Shown here: positions 34,653-43,990 of the stretch, in pieces
How positions within the stretch are numbered: position 1 is the first letter of the stretch
Layout: the number at the start of each line of letters is the position of its first letter
Assembly: GCF_016595525.1 (NCBI RefSeq)
Contig: NZ_JAENII010000012.1
Coordinates: 1 to 64,000 of the forward strand
DNA from: Haloferula rosea
Lineage (GTDB): Bacteria; Verrucomicrobiota; Verrucomicrobiia; Verrucomicrobiales; Akkermansiaceae
DNA length: 64,000 nt
Direction: 5' to 3'
Program-made: the position numbers and the translations under genes
Notes under the pieces: generated by a model
What the model was told of the DNA's origin: nothing
Seen by the model: the letters and a program-made list of their open reading frames with translations, nothing else
Databases searched by the model: none

Positions 34653-37600
34653 TCATTCGATCGCGGCAGCTCCCTTCGCCAGGGCCCGCTCGGCAGCCCG
34701 GCGTCCGAAAAGCCGGAACAAGGCAGGGGTCACACCGAGACCCAGGAGCGTCGAGGTGCACAGCCCCCCGACGATCACCACCGCCACTGGATGCAGGATC
34801 TCCTTGCCCGGGGCTTCCGAGGCCAGAACCAGCGGGATCAGCGCCAATCCGGCCGACAACGCGGTCATCAACACCGGCACCAGCCGCTCCAGGGTCCCCC
34901 GCTCGATCATCTCGCGGCTGAAACCCTCGCTGCGCATCAGGTTCAGGTAATGCGATACCAGCATGATACTGTTCCGTGCGGCAATGCCCGCCACCGCGAT
35001 GAAACCGACCAGCGTGGCAATGCTGATGTTGTCGACAAGCTGCTTCGTCAGAAGCACCCCACCAATCAACGCCAGTGGGATCTCACAGAGGATCTGCGCC
35101 GCGAACACGGTCGTCCGGAAATAGCTGAACAGCAGGAATGCCACCACCAGCAGCACCAGCACCGACGAGATCGCGATGTTGCGCGCCGCATCCGCCTGCG
35201 CCTCGAACTCACCCTCATAGCTGATGAAGTAGCCCGACGGAAGATCCACCCGCTCGGTGACTTCATCACGCAGACGATTGACCAGACCGGTGAGGTCGCG
35301 TTCGGTCGGATTGATGCTGACCACGAATCGACGCTGCGTGTTCTCACGCTGGATCACATTCGGCCCCCGCGCCTCACGCAGGTCCGCGACCAGAGAAAGA
35401 GGCACCCTCCGCCCTGATTCGGTATCGATGTAGAGATCCTCGAGCTTCGAGGAGTCCTCCCTCCATTCATCGGGAAGACGCAGCACCAGATCAATGGTAC
35501 GTTGACCCTCGTAGATCGACCCGACCTTCTCGCCACCCATCAGGGCCGCGAGCTGCTCGTTGAGCGACCCCGGAGTCACCCCGTAGGCCATCGCCCGATC
35601 CCGGTCGATCTCGATCCTCAACTGCGGGATCGGCGCCTGCTGTTCCAGCTTTGCCGCCTCGAGCCCGGGAATCCCGCGGGCAACCTCCTGGATTTCCTCC
35701 CCGATGCTCCGCAGTTCTTCCAGGTCCGGCCCGAAGACCTTGATCGCCACCTTGGCGGAAACCCCACTGAGCATGTGGCCGATCCGGTCAGCCAACGGCC
35801 CGGAAACCACGCTGAAGGTCCCCGGCACCTCGCGGGCCACCCTGCCGATCTCTTCCAGCACCTCACGCCGGGTTCGCTCGCTCTCCTCGAAGTCGATGTC
35901 GAATTCCACCGTCGATACCGGCACCACATGGTCCCCTCGCTCGGCACGACCCAGTCGCTGACCCACGTGCTTCACCCCCTCCACCGCCATCAGCCGCTTC
36001 GACATCACGCGCGCCAGCTCATTCGTCTGCGTGATCGATGTCCCCGGAGCCGCCGCCATGGCGACCACCGCGGTCTCCTCCTTGAAGGCAGGCAGAAAGT
36101 CCCGACCCATGGTTGGCACCACGGCGATGGCCCCGACAAGTGCCAGCAGACCGATCGCCACCGCAAGGATGGGAGCATCGAGCGCGACCTTCAGCCACGT
36201 GTGCTTGTGGAGCCACTTGAGTCCGCGGACCAATGCCGACTCCCCCTTCGGTTTCCGCCCGGCCCGTGGCTTGAGCAGGAAGGAACAAAGTACGGGAATC
36301 ACCGTCAGTGAGACCACGAAGGACGCCGCCATGCTCACCATGGTCGCGACCGCGATCGGCGTGAAAAGCCGACCTTCCACACCGCTGAGCCCGATCAATG
36401 GAACGAAAACGAGGATGATGAGCACCGTCGCGTAGAGGATGGAATTCCGGACTTCAGCGGAAGCGCGGGCGATCACCTTCACCGCCGGCTCCGGCGTCTC
36501 GCGGGAGGCATTCTCGCGCAACCTCCGGAAGACGTTCTCAACGTCGACGATGGCATCATCGACCACCATGCCGATGGCCACCGCGAGCCCACCAAGGGTC
36601 ATCGAATTCACGCTGATCCCCGCCAACTTGAAGACAAAGAGCGTGATCGCGAACGACAAGGGGATCGCCGTGAGCGTGATCAAGGTGGTGCGGAAATTCA
36701 GCAGGAACAGGAACAGGATCAGCGTCACCATGATCGCACCATCCCTCAGTGCCTCCTCCAGATTGCCGATCGCGTGGTTGATGAAGTCCGCCTGCTTGAA
36801 GAGCGGCGTGATGACCACACCCTCGGCCACGGCACCCTGCAATTCCTCCACCGCCTCATTGACCCTGTCGGTGACCTTCAGCGTGTCGAACCCGGGAGAC
36901 TTGGTGACGCTGAGGATCACTCCCGCATGACCATTGATCGCCGCATCCCCACGCATGGGTTCGATTCCCCATACCACGTCCGCCACATTTTCAATCGTCA
37001 CCGAACGGTCATTGATCTGTCGGACCACGGTGGACGCGATCTCATCGAGCTCGCGGGTCATCGCCAGGTTGCGCACCATGATCTCCTTCGATCCCCCGGT
37101 CAGGAATCCCCCGGTCGAATTGCGCACCGCCTCCGCGGCAGCCTCACGCAGCTCCGCGAAACTGATGCCGTGGGCCAGCATGCGTTCCGGGTCGGGCTGA
37201 ATCTGGACCTGCTTCACCCCACCACCCATCGCCAGCACCTCGGCCACCCCGGGAATCGCCTGCAGCCGCTGACGCACCGCCCAATCCGCCTCGTAGCGCA
37301 GATCACGCGGGCTCACCGAACCATCCTCCGAGTGCATGCCGATGAGCATGATTTCCCCCATCAGTGAAGCCACCGGCGTCATGTAGGGAGCCACCCCGTC
37401 GGGCATCTCCACGGCCTGCAGCCTTTCCCACACGAACTGGCGGGCCTGATAGATATCGGTATCCCAGTCGAACTCGACGAAGGTCAGCGAAAGCCCGACA
37501 TCCGACGTCGTCCGCAGCCGCGTCACGCCTGCCACCCCCATCAGCGCATTCTCAAGCGGCAGGGTCACCAGGGTCTCGACCTCCTCCGGCGCCAACCCCG

Positions 37601-37760
37601 GCGACTCGGTCAGAATCGTCACCGTCGGCTTTGTTAGATCGGGAAGCACTTCCACAGGCAGCTCCCGAACGGTCCGGAAGCCCAACCACAGCAAGGCCAT
37701 CGCCACCATCAGCACGAGCGACCGATGGGACAACGAAAAGCGAATGAGATGATTCAGCAT
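34653..37760 (-). CDS. RND efflux pump inner-membrane subunit (CusA/CzcA type)
   Basis: 1035 residues with the twelve-helix RND layout: first helix at the N terminus, two large periplasmic loops, and the helix-4 charged motif VVDDAIVDVENVFRRL near residue 400, which carries the proton-relay acids. Early segments such as ELPVEVLPDLTKPTVTI match the heavy-metal branch. The substrate metal is not clear from sequence. Adaptor, TolC-like channel and His-rich protein genes lie upstream on the same strand, 4 bp from the adaptor stop. Confidence 0.92.
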   Translation of the reverse strand: MLNHLIRFSLSHRSLVLMVAMALLWLGFRTVRELPVEVLPDLTKPTVTILTESPGLAPEEVETLVTLPLENALMGVAGVTRLRTTSDVGLSLTFVEFDWDTDIYQARQFVWERLQAVEMPDGVAPYMTPVASLMGEIMLIGMHSEDGSVSPRDLRYEADWAVRQRLQAIPGVAEVLAMGGGVKQVQIQPDPERMLAHGISFAELREAAAEAVRNSTGGFLTGGSKEIMVRNLAMTRELDEIASTVVRQINDRSVTIENVADVVWGIEPMRGDAAINGHAGVILSVTKSPGFDTLKVTDRVNEAVEELQGAVAEGVVITPLFKQADFINHAIGNLEEALRDGAIMVTLILFLFLLNFRTTLITLTAIPLSFAITLFVFKLAGISVNSMTLGGLAVAIGMVVDDAIVDVENVFRRLRENASRETPEPAVKVIARASAEVRNSILYATVLIILVFVPLIGLSGVEGRLFTPIAVATMVSMAASFVVSLTVIPVLCSFLLKPRAGRKPKGESALVRGLKWLHKHTWLKVALDAPILAVAIGLLALVGAIAVVPTMGRDFLPAFKEETAVVAMAAAPGTSITQTNELARVMSKRLMAVEGVKHVGQRLGRAERGDHVVPVSTVEFDIDFEESERTRREVLEEIGRVAREVPGTFSVVSGPLADRIGHMLSGVSAKVAIKVFGPDLEELRSIGEEIQEVARGIPGLEAAKLEQQAPIPQLRIEIDRDRAMAYGVTPGSLNEQLAALMGGEKVGSIYEGQRTIDLVLRLPDEWREDSSKLEDLYIDTESGRRVPLSLVADLREARGPNVIQRENTQRRFVVSINPTERDLTGLVNRLRDEVTERVDLPSGYFISYEGEFEAQADAARNIAISSVLVLLVVAFLLFSYFRTTVFAAQILCEIPLALIGGVLLTKQLVDNISIATLVGFIAVAGIAARNSIMLVSHYLNLMRSEGFSREMIERGTLERLVPVLMTALSAGLALIPLVLASEAPGKEILHPVAVVIVGGLCTSTLLGLGVTPALFRLFGRRAAERALAKGAAAIE

Positions 37761-37764
37761 CGGT

Positions 37765-38880
37765 CTAACTTGGTTTCCGGATCACCCAACTGAGGACGAG
37801 CAGCACCAGGAGCAGACCGCACGCGATTGCGAGGAAGCGATTCAGCGAATGCGCTTCCTCTCCGTGGTCGTGATCATCCTCACCGTCTCCGCCCGCTGAC
37901 TCCTTCTGCTCGCCGGTCATCTCGGATCCGTCCTCGTTGTGCTCGTGGCCATGGGCGGCATCGAGCGCCTCCTTGAGCGACATGCTGCTCCCGGCTCCGA
38001 CGAAACTCATCGGGTAGGCCCCTTGCACGACCACCTCGTCGCCCTCGAACAACCCACCGAGGATCTCGATGCGCCCGCCATTCGTCTGCCCCGTCGACAC
38101 CGGCGCCTTGATGAAGGCATTCGGGATCTCGAAGTCCTTCACGAACACATAGCGGCTCGCCGAATCCCCCTGCACCGCTTCCCGCGGCACGCTGAGAACA
38201 CCATCCCGCTCGGACAGCACGATCTGGAACTCCGCGCGCATCCCCGGACGCATCCGCATCGCCTCATTCGGAACCCGGAAGATCGCATCAATCGTGCCGC
38301 TTTCACGGTCCGCCGCCGTGCCGAAACGAAGCAACTCCCCCTCGATCTTCTCGTCACCCGTCGCCGTCACCCGGATCCACGCACGGCTGCCCGGTTTCAT
38401 CGCGGCAGCGCGATACTCGGGCACCCGCGCGATCGCCCATACCTCCTTCAGGTCGGAAATGTCCATGAGCTCACGATCCGGCTGCACCGGTTCGCCAATC
38501 CGCACATGGGATGCCGTGACCAGCCCCCCGATCGGTGCCTTCAGGTCGATCACCGGCGGCGGGTCACCCGGCTGACGGCTTTCCACCCGCACTAGCGTCT
38601 GCCCCTTCTCCACCACATCGCCCTCGTAGGCGAGGATCTCGACAATCCGGCCGGCGATGCGGCTGCTCAACACCCCGTGGCGTGACGACACCTCCTCGAT
38701 CCTACCCACGGCAAAAACCGATTCCTCGAACACCCCCTCCGCCACCATCTCGGTTTCCACCCCGAGGTTGGCCACCCCCATGTCATCGAGCAGCACCATC
38801 CCCTTGAGACGCGAGTTGTCTTCTTCCGCGACCGCGAACAGCCCGCTCAGGAGCCCCAACATCATGATCCATCGTTTCAT
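37765..38880 (-). CDS. RND periplasmic adaptor with His/Asp-rich linker and C-terminal membrane helix
   Basis: 371 residues from the ATG at 38880 (signal peptide about 1-18). A lipoyl/barrel-sandwich part (about 65-150; SRIAGRIVEILAYEGDVVEKG) and a beta-barrel (about 170-270) match CusB-type membrane fusion proteins that bridge pump and channel. After the usual end there is an unusual tail: an acidic His-rich linker (HGHEHNED, DDHDHGEEAH) and a hydrophobic helix (about 342-366) ending in RKPS. Standard adaptors have no C-terminal anchor. Confidence 0.88.
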   Translation of the reverse strand: MKRWIMMLGLLSGLFAVAEEDNSRLKGMVLLDDMGVANLGVETEMVAEGVFEESVFAVGRIEEVSSRHGVLSSRIAGRIVEILAYEGDVVEKGQTLVRVESRQPGDPPPVIDLKAPIGGLVTASHVRIGEPVQPDRELMDISDLKEVWAIARVPEYRAAAMKPGSRAWIRVTATGDEKIEGELLRFGTAADRESGTIDAIFRVPNEAMRMRPGMRAEFQIVLSERDGVLSVPREAVQGDSASRYVFVKDFEIPNAFIKAPVSTGQTNGGRIEILGGLFEGDEVVVQGAYPMSFVGAGSSMSLKEALDAAHGHEHNEDGSEMTGEQKESAGGDGEDDHDHGEEAHSLNRFLAIACGLLLVLLVLSWVIRKPS

Positions 38881-38890
38881 AGCTTCGTCT

Positions 38891-40114
38891 TCAAAGGTTC
38901 CCGAGAGTGGTTTCGTAGCGGATGCGCGCGAGATGGTAGTCGCGCCGCGCATCCAGCTGGGCCGCGAGCAACTCCAGACGCTTCTCACGGGCACTCAGCA
39001 CATCCCGCAGCTCTCCCTGACCGTTGCGCCAAGCCTGCTCGGAGAGAGCGGCTTGCTCCTCCGCCAGGGGAAGCAGGTCATCCTCGATCATCCGCACCAG
39101 TCCCGCCCACTCCGACATCTCGGATTTCGCCGCATCCGCTTCCAGTTGGATGCCGCTGCGAATCGCCTCGACCTCCTGCTTGCGACGCTCGGTTTTTGCC
39201 ACCGCCGCGTCGATGTTGCCCTCGTTCTTGTCCCACCACGGCAGTGGGATCTTGAAACGAAGCCCGACGATGCCATCCGTCTCTCCACCTTCCGGCTCGT
39301 CGACCTCCCGCTCCACGCCTGCAAACAGACCCGCCTCGATGTCGCCATACTGCTTGGCCCGCTCGATCGCCGCCTCCTTCTCCGCCGCCGTCACGGCCGC
39401 CTCACCCAGCTCCAGCAACGGTCGGCCGCCGACACTCCGACGCCCCTCGCCGACCTCGGGAAGACTGCCCGATACGTGCAGCGTCTCACCCGCCTCCATC
39501 CCGAGCAGCGGCTTCAGCACCCCCATGACGCGCGCCGACTGCGCTTCAAGCTGCCGCCGCTCGGTCTCCAACCGAACCGCTTCAAGACGGGCCTGACCCG
39601 CTTCCAATACCGAGCCCTCTCCCCGCTTCGCCGCTTCGCTGATGAATGCCGCAAGCTCCTTGGCGAGGTCCATCTGCTCCGCCAGCAGCGCCTTCCTCCG
39701 CCGGATCGCCAAGACCTCCACCACGGCCTGACGCGCCTCGCCGCGCAGCTGATTTTCCACTTCCCGGACCTCCGCCTTCGCCGCGTCCAGCCCGATCGCC
39801 CCCAGCTCCTTTTCCAGGGAAAGTCGATCGGTCACCGGGAAGCGCTGATTCAGCCCGATCGCGAAGCTTCCCTCGTTGAATCGAAGGTTGTGCTCGAGCT
39901 CGCTCTCCAGCTCCGGATTGGGAAGCCGCCCAGACTGCTTCAGCCGACCCTCCGCTTCCCGGATTTTCCAGCGGGCCGCCACCAGTTCAGGATTCTGTGC
40001 ACGGACGCGGTCGCCGACGCTCGCCAGTGACACCACCACTCCGGCTTCCGCCAACAACGGCGCGGCCGGGAGTAGCAGCAAATTGGCTGCAACAATGAGG
40101 ATACGAAAATTCAT
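38891..40114 (-). CDS. TolC-like outer-membrane efflux channel
   Basis: 407 residues with a signal peptide (about 1-22). Two long helical hairpin regions contain repeated outer-membrane-efflux-protein features (KIREAEGRLKQSGRLPNPEL near the start, AWRNGQGELRDVLSAREKRL near the end). It lacks a lipobox. In the family, trimers form the tunnel from periplasm to outside. It is 10 bp upstream of the adaptor, giving the order channel-adaptor-pump. Confidence 0.9.
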   Translation of the reverse strand: MNFRILIVAANLLLLPAAPLLAEAGVVVSLASVGDRVRAQNPELVAARWKIREAEGRLKQSGRLPNPELESELEHNLRFNEGSFAIGLNQRFPVTDRLSLEKELGAIGLDAAKAEVREVENQLRGEARQAVVEVLAIRRRKALLAEQMDLAKELAAFISEAAKRGEGSVLEAGQARLEAVRLETERRQLEAQSARVMGVLKPLLGMEAGETLHVSGSLPEVGEGRRSVGGRPLLELGEAAVTAAEKEAAIERAKQYGDIEAGLFAGVEREVDEPEGGETDGIVGLRFKIPLPWWDKNEGNIDAAVAKTERRKQEVEAIRSGIQLEADAAKSEMSEWAGLVRMIEDDLLPLAEEQAALSEQAWRNGQGELRDVLSAREKRLELLAAQLDARRDYHLARIRYETTLGNL

Positions 40115-40251
40115 GGAAATAGAGATGTGTGGACCAAGCCCGGTCCGGGTTTGAGAAGAGACGTGACCACCATTCCCAAAGAGGGATCGGCAGGGTGAAA
40201 GCAGGGCACGGGATCAAGGTCCGCACCTCAGGCTCGAAGGAGCCGTGTCGC

Positions 40252-40614
40252 TCAGATCAACGGGGGCTTGTCCATGGGGAAGACCGGCCCGTCGGGCGCG
40301 GCATCATCGCCATGGTTCCACTGCGTCCGCTGTCCCCAAAGGGCCACCAGACGGCAGTGCCTTACATCATCCATTACGAGAATTCCCGACGAACACTGGG
40401 CACCATGGTGATGGTGGGGGGTCGCCGGACAATCAGGACCATGCGAATCATCCGAAGGCGAGTCGTGATCATGATCATGCGAGTGGTCATGACCCTCGCA
40501 GGAACTCTCGACCGGCACGCAGCCGACCTCTGCACCCAGCGGCTGAATCAGCACACGACTGCCCATTCCAGCGATGGCGCTGAGAAAGATGAGGCAGGCG
40601 ATCAAGCGATGCAT
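40252..40614 (-). CDS. Small His/Asp-rich exported protein
   Basis: 120 residues from the ATG at 40614. An N-terminal signal or anchor helix (about 1-24) is followed by a metal-binding-looking stretch (GHDHSHDHDHDSPSDDSHG, then HHHHG) with several cysteines around it. It is the first gene of the tripartite efflux unit, 137 bp upstream of the channel gene. The most likely role is periplasmic binding or sensing of the exported metal; no enzyme domain is present. The longer in-frame reading to 40671 is less signal-like. Confidence 0.7.
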   Translation of the reverse strand: MHRLIACLIFLSAIAGMGSRVLIQPLGAEVGCVPVESSCEGHDHSHDHDHDSPSDDSHGPDCPATPHHHHGAQCSSGILVMDDVRHCRLVALWGQRTQWNHGDDAAPDGPVFPMDKPPLI

Positions 40615-40712
40615 TGACGCGACTGAACACCCAGCAAGCAGAAACTCAAGCCGATTTCTGGATCGACCCAATCGCGATTCGACATTGGAACCCCATCCCC
40701 CAAACTCCGCCC

Positions 40713-41201
40713 ATGGGCGTCACCGAGCCTCACAAGGAACTTCGCTTTACCCGCGCGGCCCAGGCCGTGCCCTTCTGGATCAGCGCCGCCATCTGCGCCG
40801 CCGTCGCCATCCTGTTGGTCTCCATTTCCCTCCACCGCGCCGACAACCCCGCGCTTCCGCATCCCGCATGGGCACTGCTTCCCTCCCTCATCTGCTGGGC
40901 ATCCGTCCGCGCCGCGCTGCACTGCACACGCAAGGCCTACCTCATCCTCAGCCCCCTCGGCGTCGAGATCTTCCCCCTCCTCCGCCCCGTCAAGGGCATG
41001 CAGATGGTCCCATGGGGCCAGATCGACTCGGTCGAAGTCGGCGACTACCTCATCACCCTCCACTTCGACGACTCCCAGTCGTCCGGCATCCACCTCACCC
41101 TCTCCCCCATTCCCAAGGCCAAACGCCCTCTCCTCGCCAAAGCCCTCACCCATCGGATCGAAAACAATCGACAATCCGCAATCTCCAATCCGCAATCCTG
41201 A
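40713..41201 (+). CDS. Small membrane protein with PH-like domain
   Basis: 162 residues from the ATG at 40713. Two hydrophobic segments (about 17-40 and 53-72) precede a soluble beta-rich part (YLILSPLGVEIFPLLRP, MVPWGQIDSVEVGD) resembling bacterial PH/DUF2244-like membrane proteins. An upstream in-frame ATG at 40614 would overlap the start of the divergent His-rich gene. It lies 1 bp before the YbjN-domain gene, so the two are probably co-transcribed. No specific role known. Confidence 0.68.
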   Translation: MGVTEPHKELRFTRAAQAVPFWISAAICAAVAILLVSISLHRADNPALPHPAWALLPSLICWASVRAALHCTRKAYLILSPLGVEIFPLLRPVKGMQMVPWGQIDSVEVGDYLITLHFDDSQSSGIHLTLSPIPKAKRPLLAKALTHRIENNRQSAISNPQS

Positions 41202-41202
41202 C

Positions 41203-41718
41203 ATGCGCCCACCCTCCCTGCAGATCGAGTCCGTTCAGGATGCCTTCGGCCGAAACAGCTGGCACTGCGAACCCGTCGAAGGCAAAGACGTCCTCCGTGC
41301 CGTCTTCTCCGGTCACCACACACGCATCGAGCTCATCGCCCAGGCCTACACGCCCATGAATGCCCTCGCCGTGATCGGTGAGATGCCGCTGCCGCTCGAC
41401 GACGACCACCTGCAAGCCGGACTCGAACTCCTCGCACGAGCCAACAAGTCGCTCAACCTCGGAGGATTCGAATACGACATCGACCGCGAGCGCCTCGTCT
41501 TCCGCATCACCAACATCTTCGAGAAAGAGAAATACGATCCCGACATCGTCACCTCCATGGTCCACTGCGCCGTCGCGGAGCTCGACCGACTCGCTCCCTA
41601 CGCCACCACCGTGGCCGGCACCCCCGCCGACCTGCTTCACGATCTCGACCTGCAGCTACTCCTCATGCGCGAAGACCTCATCCCGCCCGTCCCCGGGGAC
41701 GAGGATGACATGCCCTGA
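41203..41718 (+). CDS. YbjN-domain protein
   Basis: 171 residues resembling the YbjN/type III secretion chaperone-like fold: an N-terminal ligand-free alpha/beta part, then LANKSLNLGGFEYD-like and RLVFRITNIFEKEKYD segments and a helical end. No catalytic motif or signal peptide. YbjN-type proteins are associated with stress and envelope phenotypes in Enterobacteria, but a precise activity is not established. Translated just after the PH-like membrane protein. Confidence 0.65.
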   Translation: MRPPSLQIESVQDAFGRNSWHCEPVEGKDVLRAVFSGHHTRIELIAQAYTPMNALAVIGEMPLPLDDDHLQAGLELLARANKSLNLGGFEYDIDRERLVFRITNIFEKEKYDPDIVTSMVHCAVAELDRLAPYATTVAGTPADLLHDLDLQLLLMREDLIPPVPGDEDDMP

Positions 41719-41733
41719 CCCGGAAAATAGGGA

Positions 41734-41763
41734 GCCCCGCCAGATTCGAAAACCTGACGGGGC
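41734..41763 (+). terminator. Possible terminator hairpin after YbjN gene
   Basis: GCCCCGCCAG pairs with CTGACGGGGC (one mismatch) around a 10-nt loop, just after the stop. There is no T-run, so termination is only possible. Confidence 0.4.
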
Positions 41764-41836
41764 CAACCGATCCCTACGAATAATGAATGAAACCAAGTGG
41801 CAGTAACACACCCAACACTTCGTCTCAACCATAAAC

Positions 41837-41850
41837 TTAACCTAGGTTAA
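41837..41850. promoter_or_regulatory. Perfect palindrome upstream of PagL-like gene
   Basis: TTAACCTAGGTTAA is a perfect 14-bp palindrome ending 18 bp before the start codon, inside an AT-rich patch that stands out in this GC-rich DNA. Position and symmetry suit an operator or a dimer-binding site. The cognate regulator is unknown. Confidence 0.5.
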
Positions 41851-41868
41851 CTACTTGTCTACGAATTC

Positions 41869-42471
41869 ATGAAATCCCTCATCCTCCTTCTTTCACTTTC
41901 AGCTGTGGCCTCGGCCGGCGAACTCATCACTCCGACCAGCGCTCCCGATCCCGCCCATCCTGCCGACGCCTGGGAACTGACCCTCGAATCCGGCTACACC
42001 TGGAACATCGGCTCAAACACCCCGATCGACTACGAGATCATCCCCACCCAACTCACCCTGCGCACCCCCACCCACATGACATGGTGGGAGGATGAGAACG
42101 GCGCCCGGCTCATCGTCCGTGGCCGCTTCTCGCTCATGATGGAGAGCATCGTCCAAGGGCCCGAATCCTACTACATCGGTCTCGGCGGCGCCCCCTCGAT
42201 CGAGTACTGGCTTCCCGACGCCCGCACCTCGTTCTTCTTCTCCATCGGTGGCGGTGTCGGCCTCACCGACTCCACCCGCGTCCCCGGCGGGCAGGGTCAG
42301 GACTTCACCTTGAACTGGTTCGCCCACCTCGGCATCCGTCGTGAGATCGCCGAGAACCTCTCACTACTAGGTGGGGCGTACTTCGTCCACCACTCCAACG
42401 GCGGTCAGACCAACCCGAACCCCGGCATCGACGCCCTCGGCTTCACCATCGGCCTCGGCTGGAGCTTCTAG
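41869..42471 (+). CDS. PagL-like lipid A 3-O-deacylase (acyloxyacyl hydrolase family)
   Basis: 200 residues with a signal peptide (about 1-16), then an eight-strand-like outer-membrane barrel ending in a terminal phenylalanine. The PagL active-site motif is present as HHSNGG (His174 and Ser176). The third catalytic acid is not certain: an aspartate (188) lies about where the glutamate is expected. The family removes the 3-O acyl chain of lipid A from the outside leaflet. Its own AT-rich promoter region holds a palindrome. Confidence 0.78.
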   Translation: MKSLILLLSLSAVASAGELITPTSAPDPAHPADAWELTLESGYTWNIGSNTPIDYEIIPTQLTLRTPTHMTWWEDENGARLIVRGRFSLMMESIVQGPESYYIGLGGAPSIEYWLPDARTSFFFSIGGGVGLTDSTRVPGGQGQDFTLNWFAHLGIRREIAENLSLLGGAYFVHHSNGGQTNPNPGIDALGFTIGLGWSF

Positions 42472-42508
42472 TCTCCACCCCGCTGCGGTCCCGCAGTGAC
42501 CGCCGACA

Positions 42509-43069
42509 TCATCGGTCAAACATGACCGGGCACTGCGTCGCCCATACGCCGATCACCGCCAGCGTGGTGATCACTGAAACGACCTTGAAGGGGATATCAC
42601 CGGTCATCACCGTCCCGCGCCTGCCGACCAGCATCGTCTTCGGGAGCGATTTCGAGTCGAGCGTTTCCCCCTCCACCTGCGAGAAGTATTTTTCCAAGGT
42701 TTTGCCCGCCCCCGCGATCTGCCGCTGTCGGATCAGCATCCTGCAGTTCTGGTGGCTCGCCCAGGCGAAGACGATCCATCCGAACACAGCGATCATGGTG
42801 ATGCCCGCCGCCTTCCACGTGTCGAGAGAACCCTCTGACAACGCGATGATCCCGATGCAGGCCGTGACCGAGAAGGTGGCCACCGCCAAGCGCACATTGC
42901 TGTAGTGGATCGCCCACGCACCCGCATTCTGATAGCGGGTCGCCAGCGTCACTCCCTCTTGGCCCAGCTCATCCAGATCAGCCCGGAGCTTCCGGATCCG
43001 ATCCTCGATGCCATCCAGTTCCTGATCGGAACCAACGGCCGTCACTTTCCCCTCGGGTTTGGCGTCCAT
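42509..43069 (-). CDS. Membrane protein with coiled-coil N terminus, unknown
   Basis: 186 residues. A charged heptad-like region (about 15-45, EDRIRKLRADLDELGQEG) precedes two closely spaced membrane helices (about 58-100), a basic loop (HQNCRMLIRQRQIAGAGKTL) and a third hydrophobic segment near the end. The layout resembles small two-helix effector-like membrane proteins, but no family is recognised. Convergent with the PagL-like gene. Confidence 0.65.
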   Translation of the reverse strand: MDAKPEGKVTAVGSDQELDGIEDRIRKLRADLDELGQEGVTLATRYQNAGAWAIHYSNVRLAVATFSVTACIGIIALSEGSLDTWKAAGITMIAVFGWIVFAWASHQNCRMLIRQRQIAGAGKTLEKYFSQVEGETLDSKSLPKTMLVGRRGTVMTGDIPFKVVSVITTLAVIGVWATQCPVMFDR

Positions 43070-43174
43070 CTCGTGATCCTGTCAGTCCGACGACGAGGGA
43101 TCAAGCTGCATTCCAGAGCCGGCAACCCGCCGAACCCGATGGGCGAGCCGGTCAACCGACAAGGCGGGCGCAAT

Positions 43175-43471
43175 CTAACCGATCTGGCTCATCTCGTGGA
43201 TCGTGAAGTCAGCAACCGCTCCCTCGGTGGCGGTCAGATAGTCGGCGAGGTGCTTCGCCTTCATGTGCTCTTCCCACAGCTCCCGGGTCTCCCAGTTCTC
43301 GAAGAACAGGAAGTGGGCCGGGTCTTCGTTGTCCTGATGAAGATCGTAGTTGATGCAGCCCTTCTCCGCCCTCGTGATGTCGATGAGCTTCTCCAGTTCC
43401 GCTTTCACCAGCTCGACCTGGTCGGCTTTGGCATGGATGTTGGCGACGACCGTCAGTTTGTTGGAACTCAT
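43175..43471 (-). CDS. ABM-domain monooxygenase-like protein (YgiN type)
   Basis: 98 residues from the ATG at 43471. It matches the antibiotic biosynthesis monooxygenase fold: VVANIHAKADQVELVKAEL, EKGCINYDLHQDNEDP, and FFENWETRELWEEHM. Members are small dimers that oxidise quinol-like or polyketide aromatic compounds without a prosthetic group, or are of unknown role. Its own unit, 105 bp from the neighbouring membrane-protein gene. Confidence 0.85.
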   Translation of the reverse strand: MSSNKLTVVANIHAKADQVELVKAELEKLIDITRAEKGCINYDLHQDNEDPAHFLFFENWETRELWEEHMKAKHLADYLTATEGAVADFTIHEMSQIG

Positions 43472-43594
43472 GATGACCGATTCCATACCCTGACTTTCGT
43501 GACAGCTTCCAGCTTCAATCCATCGCCTCCCGGGTTCGACACACCGGGGATCTTCGATTAGGGATCTCCTCCTGGTCCCGACAGGACTCCCATC

Positions 43595-43990
43595 ATGGCC
43601 ACGGTCGAACCCTTCATCACCCTCGTCTTTTTCGCCCTTTACGTCGCTCTCCTCACCGTTTGCCTGAAGAGAAGAAGCCGCGGATCATTCCCACTGACCG
43701 CAGTCATCGGCCCATGGTTGATGGTGTTCATCTCCACCCTCGGAGTGGCGGAAATGATCATTGGTGAGCAACGATTCGAAGTCATCCTCCAGACTTTGAT
43801 CCCAGACAAGTGGGCTGCAGAACCTTCTTATGCCCGGTCATCCCTCAGCGTGTGGCTCAACTACAGCACCATCACCGGGCTGATCAACCTGGCCGGGATG
43901 CTCCTCTTCGCCATCGGCATCTTCACACTCGCCCGTCGCCGCACGCGCGCCGCCGTCGCCGCCCAACAAGTCCTGCCCGAAACACCATGA
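43595..43990 (+). CDS. Small membrane protein 1 of four-gene overlapping unit
   Basis: 131 residues with three hydrophobic segments (about 5-25, 35-57, 85-112) and a basic C-terminal tail. No domain recognised. Its TGA overlaps the next ATG (ATGA), the first of three such overlaps that chain four tiny membrane-protein genes together. Confidence 0.65.
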   Translation: MATVEPFITLVFFALYVALLTVCLKRRSRGSFPLTAVIGPWLMVFISTLGVAEMIIGEQRFEVILQTLIPDKWAAEPSYARSSLSVWLNYSTITGLINLAGMLLFAIGIFTLARRRTRAAVAAQQVLPETP

